Shown here in pieces: positions 7,583 through 9,555 of a DNA stretch of 9,555 bases. The stretch covers positions 1 through 9,555 of the forward strand of contig CAKVCS010000032.1 of NCBI GenBank assembly GCA_934725785.1, written 5' to 3'. Below the pieces are notes generated by a model that did no database searches, was not told where the DNA came from, and saw only the letters and a program-made list of their open reading frames with translations. The translations under genes and the position numbers were made by a program. The stretch comes from an uncultured Bacteroidales bacterium (lineage in GTDB: Bacteria; Bacteroidota; Bacteroidia; Bacteroidales; Marinilabiliaceae). Each line of letters starts with the position of its first letter. Within the stretch, counting starts at the first letter, position 1.

Positions 7583-7751
7583 TTTCTTTGTGGGAACAAG
7601 TTTTACAAACAAGTGACAACGCGGCACTTCACGCCACGGGCGCACCCAACCGCGAACGGACTGGACACCACTTGTAACTAAAATAAGGGAGAGAGGTAAT
7701 GTGTGCGCAGATTGACCATGCGCACAAGTAGCGGATGTCAACGAGACGCGC
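7583..7751. other. 169-base intercistronic spacer in the efflux operon
   Basis: This is by far the longest gap inside the operon (others are 18 and 26 bases). It contains no supported gene: the frame that crosses it is an unlikely TTG-started extension of the adaptor. It holds the palindrome at 7702-7726 and no clear TAnnTTTG promoter on the minus strand. It may hold an untranslated leader, a processing site or an unrecognised internal promoter. Confidence 0.5.
7702..7726. repeat. Perfect interrupted palindrome TGTGCGCA-N9-TGCGCACA
   Basis: Two 8-base arms (7702-7709 and 7719-7726) are exact inverted repeats around a 9-base spacer. Each arm also contains the self-complementary hexamer TGCGCA, so the hexamer recurs directly at 15-base spacing. 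It lies 25 bases past the stop of the Cys/His-rich protein gene. In RNA it would make a GC-rich hairpin, but on the minus strand it is followed by CATTACCTCTC with no T run, so it is not a typical terminator. It could be a weak attenuator, an RNA-processing stem or an operator. Confidence 0.6.
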
Positions 7752-8171
7752 CTAAAGGGCGCAAGGCGGCGCGCGCAACCCGCCGCTCACCACGAGCCCA
7801 GGCATGACGGGCGGCACGGCGCGAACGGCAGGAGGGCAAGCGGCAAAGGTCGCGGCAGGCGGCAGCGCCACGGCACAGGAGGGCGCGGCAAGACAGTGAA
7901 TGGCCACGAAAACGCGGGCCGCGCGCTGCTTTGCCACCACGAAGGCCTCCTTCTCAATACAAGAGGAGCCGTCATCGCCATGGCCTGTATGGCGGTCATT
8001 GTCGCAATGGTCCGAGCAGCACGTCTCGACCACCACGCACGCGCGGCCACTGTGATGATGGTGGGGCATGGCGAGAGCCGTGAGCAGTGACACCACCGCC
8101 ACGGCAACCGAGGCCACGCAAAGGCGACGAGCCGAAACACCGAGCCGAGAATCCGCCAACACCGCAAACAT
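7752..8171 (-). CDS. Small Cys/His-rich membrane protein leading the metal-efflux operon (DUF6769-like)
   Basis: A 139-residue protein with a hydrophobic N-terminal segment (about 18-34, VASVAVAVVSLLTALA) preceded by Arg residues, so the rest is probably periplasmic. Directly after it comes MPHHHH (35-40), then a metal-ligand-rich stretch: C45, C51, C52, H55, C56, H61, H64 and C71. A second weakly hydrophobic, Ala/Pro/Cys-rich part (about 86-128) includes C93, C99 and C112, and the tail reads GLRAPPCAL. The pattern matches small proteins that precede CusB/CusA-type operons in Bacteroidota; I recall these as DUF6769, but that name is from memory. A role in binding, sensing or delivering metal to the exporter is inference. 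The ATG (8169-8171) is the only start giving the full membrane segment, about 16 bases after a TATCTTTG promoter, so the leader would be very short. Confidence 0.8.
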   Translation of the reverse strand: MFAVLADSRLGVSARRLCVASVAVAVVSLLTALAMPHHHHSGRACVVVETCCSDHCDNDRHTGHGDDGSSCIEKEAFVVAKQRAARVFVAIHCLAAPSCAVALPPAATFAACPPAVRAVPPVMPGLVVSGGLRAPPCAL

Positions 8172-8187
8172 AATAATCTATCAGCCG

Positions 8188-8216
8188 CAAAGATAGCAAC
8201 ATAAAGGCGCAACCAA
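8188..8216 (-). promoter_or_regulatory. Promoter of the metal-efflux operon
   Basis: The minus strand has a perfect -7 element TATCTTTG at 8195-8188 (TAnnTTTG consensus). A TTG-type -33 element (TTGG, 8216-8213) lies 17 bases upstream, a little closer than ideal. It overlaps the palindrome at 8209-8221, a natural place for a metal-responsive regulator to act. Expected transcription start is about 8181-8184, giving a leader of roughly 10 bases. Confidence 0.65.
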
Positions 8217-8221
8217 GTTGC
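8209..8221. promoter_or_regulatory. Candidate operator palindrome GCAAC-CAA-GTTGC
   Basis: A perfect 5+5 inverted repeat with a 3-base centre lies over the -33 region of the efflux promoter. A third copy of the half site GCAAC is at 8196-8200, just upstream of the -7 element. The arms are short, so chance cannot be excluded. Position is the main argument for a repressor or activator site. No regulator gene is in the window. Confidence 0.35.
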
Positions 8222-8262
8222 AAAGACAGCAAGAGCAGCGGGGCTAAATGGACATACATTAG

Positions 8263-8270
8263 TATCTTTG
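8263..8270 (+). promoter_or_regulatory. -7 promoter element (TATCTTTG) for mtnN-luxS
   Basis: TATCTTTG is an exact match to the Bacteroidota -7 consensus, ending 33 bases before the mtnN ATG. No TTTG or TTG is found at the normal -33 distance, so the -33 element is weak or absent. It faces away from the efflux promoter 67 bases to the left. Confidence 0.65.
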
Positions 8271-8303
8271 CGGGCGAAGACAGACAACAAAAGGAACATA
8301 GAA

Positions 8304-8996
8304 ATGAGAATAGGCGTGATAGTCGCCATGGACAAGGAGTTCGCCCAGCTCAAGGGCCTCCTGTCTGGAGCGAGAGCCGAGAGCCACGGCGGCAAGGTGT
8401 TCGCCATTGGCACAATAGGCGTCAACGAGGTCGTCATGACCCAATGCGGCATAGGCAAGGTGAACAGCGCGATAGGCGCGGTGGAGATGATAGACAACTA
8501 CCGCCCGGACCTCGTAATCTCGTCGGGCGTGGCGGGCGGCGCGGACGTAAGCCTCAACGTCACCGAGGTCGTGGCCTCGACAGAGTGCGCATACCACGAC
8601 GCGTATTGCGGAGACGAGTGCGAGTACGGACAGATACCCGGCATGCCCGCCAGGTTCAAGACCCCCGAGAATCTCGTGGCCAAAGCATTGGCCATAAACG
8701 GGAAAGGCGGCCACCCTACAGTTCATGCCGGGCTGATCGTGAGCGGAGAGTGGTTCGTTGACAGCAAGGATAAGATGCGCGGCATCCTCGGCCACTTCCC
8801 AGGCGCGACGGCAGTTGACATGGAGAGCTGCTCGATAGCGCAGACATGCCACGTGTACGGGGTGCCCTTCATCTCGTTCAGGATAATAAGCGACGTGCCG
8901 CTAAAGGACACCAAGGCGCAACAGTATTACGACTTCTGGGCCACCATGGCAGACGGGTCTTTCGGCGTGACCAAGGCATTCCTCGAGAGCCTGTAG
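8304..8996 (+). CDS. mtnN: 5'-methylthioadenosine/S-adenosylhomocysteine nucleosidase
   Basis: A 230-residue cytoplasmic enzyme that removes adenine from methylthioadenosine and S-adenosylhomocysteine, giving methylthioribose and S-ribosylhomocysteine. Residues known from the E. coli enzyme fall at the same numbers: E12 (MDKE), E174 (VDMES) and catalytic acid D197 (ISDVP). Also present are GIGKVNSAIG (49-58) and SSGVAGG (73-79) of the nucleoside phosphorylase fold. The ATG at 8304 is preferred over an in-frame TTG at 8268: the TTG lies within the -7 promoter element and would add 12 residues absent from the family, whereas the ATG gives the standard MRIGVIVAMDKE beginning. The length equals the usual 230 or so. 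It is followed after 49 bases by luxS, the next enzyme of the same pathway, with no terminator seen between, so the two form an operon. Confidence 0.96.
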   Translation: MRIGVIVAMDKEFAQLKGLLSGARAESHGGKVFAIGTIGVNEVVMTQCGIGKVNSAIGAVEMIDNYRPDLVISSGVAGGADVSLNVTEVVASTECAYHDAYCGDECEYGQIPGMPARFKTPENLVAKALAINGKGGHPTVHAGLIVSGEWFVDSKDKMRGILGHFPGATAVDMESCSIAQTCHVYGVPFISFRIISDVPLKDTKAQQYYDFWATMADGSFGVTKAFLESL

Positions 8997-9045
8997 AGCC
9001 AGAGCGCCAATATCATAGCAAAAAAATTCAGGGAAATAATATAAT

Positions 9046-9531
9046 ATGGACAAGATACCAAGTTTCACCATCAACCACAACAAGCTTCTCCGCGGGATAT
9101 ACGTAAGCCGCAAAGACAAGGTGGGCGGCGAGGTCGTCACCACATTCGACATCCGGATGAAGGTGCCGAACCAGGAGCCTTGCCTGCACAACGGCGCCAT
9201 CCACACCATAGAGCACCTGGCGGCCACGTACTTGCGCAACGACCCCGAGTGGAAAGACCGGATAGTGTACTGGGGCCCCATGGGCTGCCTGACAGGCAAC
9301 TACCTGCTCATGCGGGGCGACCTGGAGAGCCGCGACATAGTGGGCCTCATGCGCAAGACGTTCAAGTTCATAGCCGACTACGAGGGCGAGATTCCCGGCC
9401 AGGCTGCCAAAGACTGCGGCAACTACCTGCTCCACGACCTGCCAATGGCAAAATACGAAGCCAAGAAGTATCTTGACGAGGTGCTGAACGTCATAACCGA
9501 CGCCAACCTCACCTACCCCACCCAAGAATAA
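9046..9531 (+). CDS. luxS: S-ribosylhomocysteine lyase (AI-2 synthase)
   Basis: A 161-residue, complete LuxS. It cleaves S-ribosylhomocysteine to homocysteine and 4,5-dihydroxy-2,3-pentanedione, which cyclises to the AI-2 family of signals. The metal ligands are H53 and H57 in the HTIEH motif (53-57) and C124 in KDCGNY. E56 and C81 (PMGCLTGNY) are the acid/base residues, all at the expected spacing relative to B. subtilis LuxS (H54, H58, C126, E57, C84). The N-terminal part, with R22 and HNGAIHT, also fits. The length agrees with the family's 155-170 residues. It lies 49 bases downstream of mtnN, which makes its substrate. The spacer is A-rich (AAAAAATTC, AAATAATATAAT) with no strong Shine-Dalgarno. 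Only 24 bases follow the stop, and no terminator is seen in them. Methionine-cycle recycling is the safe role; quorum signalling is possible. Confidence 0.97.
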   Translation: MDKIPSFTINHNKLLRGIYVSRKDKVGGEVVTTFDIRMKVPNQEPCLHNGAIHTIEHLAATYLRNDPEWKDRIVYWGPMGCLTGNYLLMRGDLESRDIVGLMRKTFKFIADYEGEIPGQAAKDCGNYLLHDLPMAKYEAKKYLDEVLNVITDANLTYPTQE

Positions 9532-9555
9532 GCGGGAAATGCACTAACACTGCGG

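Noticed and set aside
7609..7675. 7-base inverted repeat ACAAGTG ... CACTTGT upstream of the adaptor
   Set aside because: The arms are short and more than 50 bases apart, so chance is the likeliest explanation.
6664..7681. Plus-strand frames of 175 and 228 codons opposite the adaptor gene
   Set aside because: Arg/Pro/Gly-rich, with no domain, and opposite the conserved lipoyl and lipobox regions of the adaptor.
7583..7741. 53-residue N-terminal extension of the adaptor through an upstream TTG
   Set aside because: It would bury the lipoprotein signal peptide behind a non-hydrophobic extension; the ATG at 7582 gives a normal lipobox protein.
8268..8303. 12-residue N-terminal extension of mtnN from a TTG
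   Set aside because: The TTG lies in the -7 promoter element, and the family starts at MRIGVIVAMDKE, with E12 then matching E. coli numbering.
7787..8497. 236-codon minus-strand frame spanning the small Cys/His-rich gene and the start of mtnN
   Set aside because: It crosses both divergent promoters and overlaps the start of the clearly supported mtnN gene on the opposite strand; an alternative frame of the real 139-residue gene.
8259..8852. 197-codon minus-strand frame antisense to mtnN
   Set aside because: It is opposite a gene with all catalytic residues conserved, and its translation matches no family.

Overview
The window looks like chromosomal DNA of a high-GC member of the Bacteroidales, with the family Muribaculaceae as my best guess. 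Three things point there. Promoter elements match the Bacteroidota -7 consensus TAnnTTTG (TATCTTTG twice, TAAATTTG once). Start codons mostly lack a well-placed Shine-Dalgarno sequence. The gene families and their order (CusB/CusA/TolC-type efflux preceded by a small His/Cys-rich membrane protein, a 4-Cys TSCPD protein, an mtnN-luxS pair) are typical of that order. The high GC content produces many long antisense open frames that are shadows of real genes.

Layout, left to right. Minus strand: (1) the first 140 codons of an outer-membrane beta-barrel protein that runs off the left edge (1-420); (2) a one-piece fusion of shikimate kinase and a HAD-superfamily phosphatase (472-1614); (3) a 92-residue TSCPD/TIGR03905-like 4-Cys protein (1671-1949) with its own TAAATTTG promoter; (4) a rho-independent terminator (1998-2048) closing the efflux operon; (5) the efflux operon, transcribed leftwards from about 8195: a small Cys/His-rich membrane protein (7752-8171), a lipoprotein membrane-fusion subunit (6413-7582), a CusA/CzcA-family RND pump with a GTG start (3293-6394), and a TolC-family outer-membrane factor (2091-3266). 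Plus strand, divergent from the efflux operon: MTA/SAH nucleosidase (8304-8996) and LuxS (9046-9531).

How the genes work together. The efflux genes encode all three parts of a tripartite metal exporter (inner-membrane proton-driven pump, periplasmic adaptor, outer-membrane channel) plus a probable accessory metal-binding protein. The pump has the paired TM4 aspartates of the family. By my alignment from memory it lacks the three clamp methionines that define Cu/Ag-specific E. coli CusA, and its adaptor has a His/Asp-rich N-terminus instead of a Met-rich one, so the metal is uncertain. mtnN and luxS encode consecutive steps: S-adenosylhomocysteine to S-ribosylhomocysteine to homocysteine plus DPD, the precursor of AI-2. 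The aroK-HAD fusion supplies the fifth step of the shikimate pathway plus a phosphatase of unknown substrate.

No mobile element, CRISPR array, tRNA or rRNA is visible. No gap between genes exceeds about 170 bases. The points most worth a second look are the AroK-HAD fusion, the His/Cys-rich leading gene of the efflux operon, the non-canonical metal sites of the pump, and two interrupted palindromes (8209-8221 and 7702-7726) in the control regions of the efflux operon.
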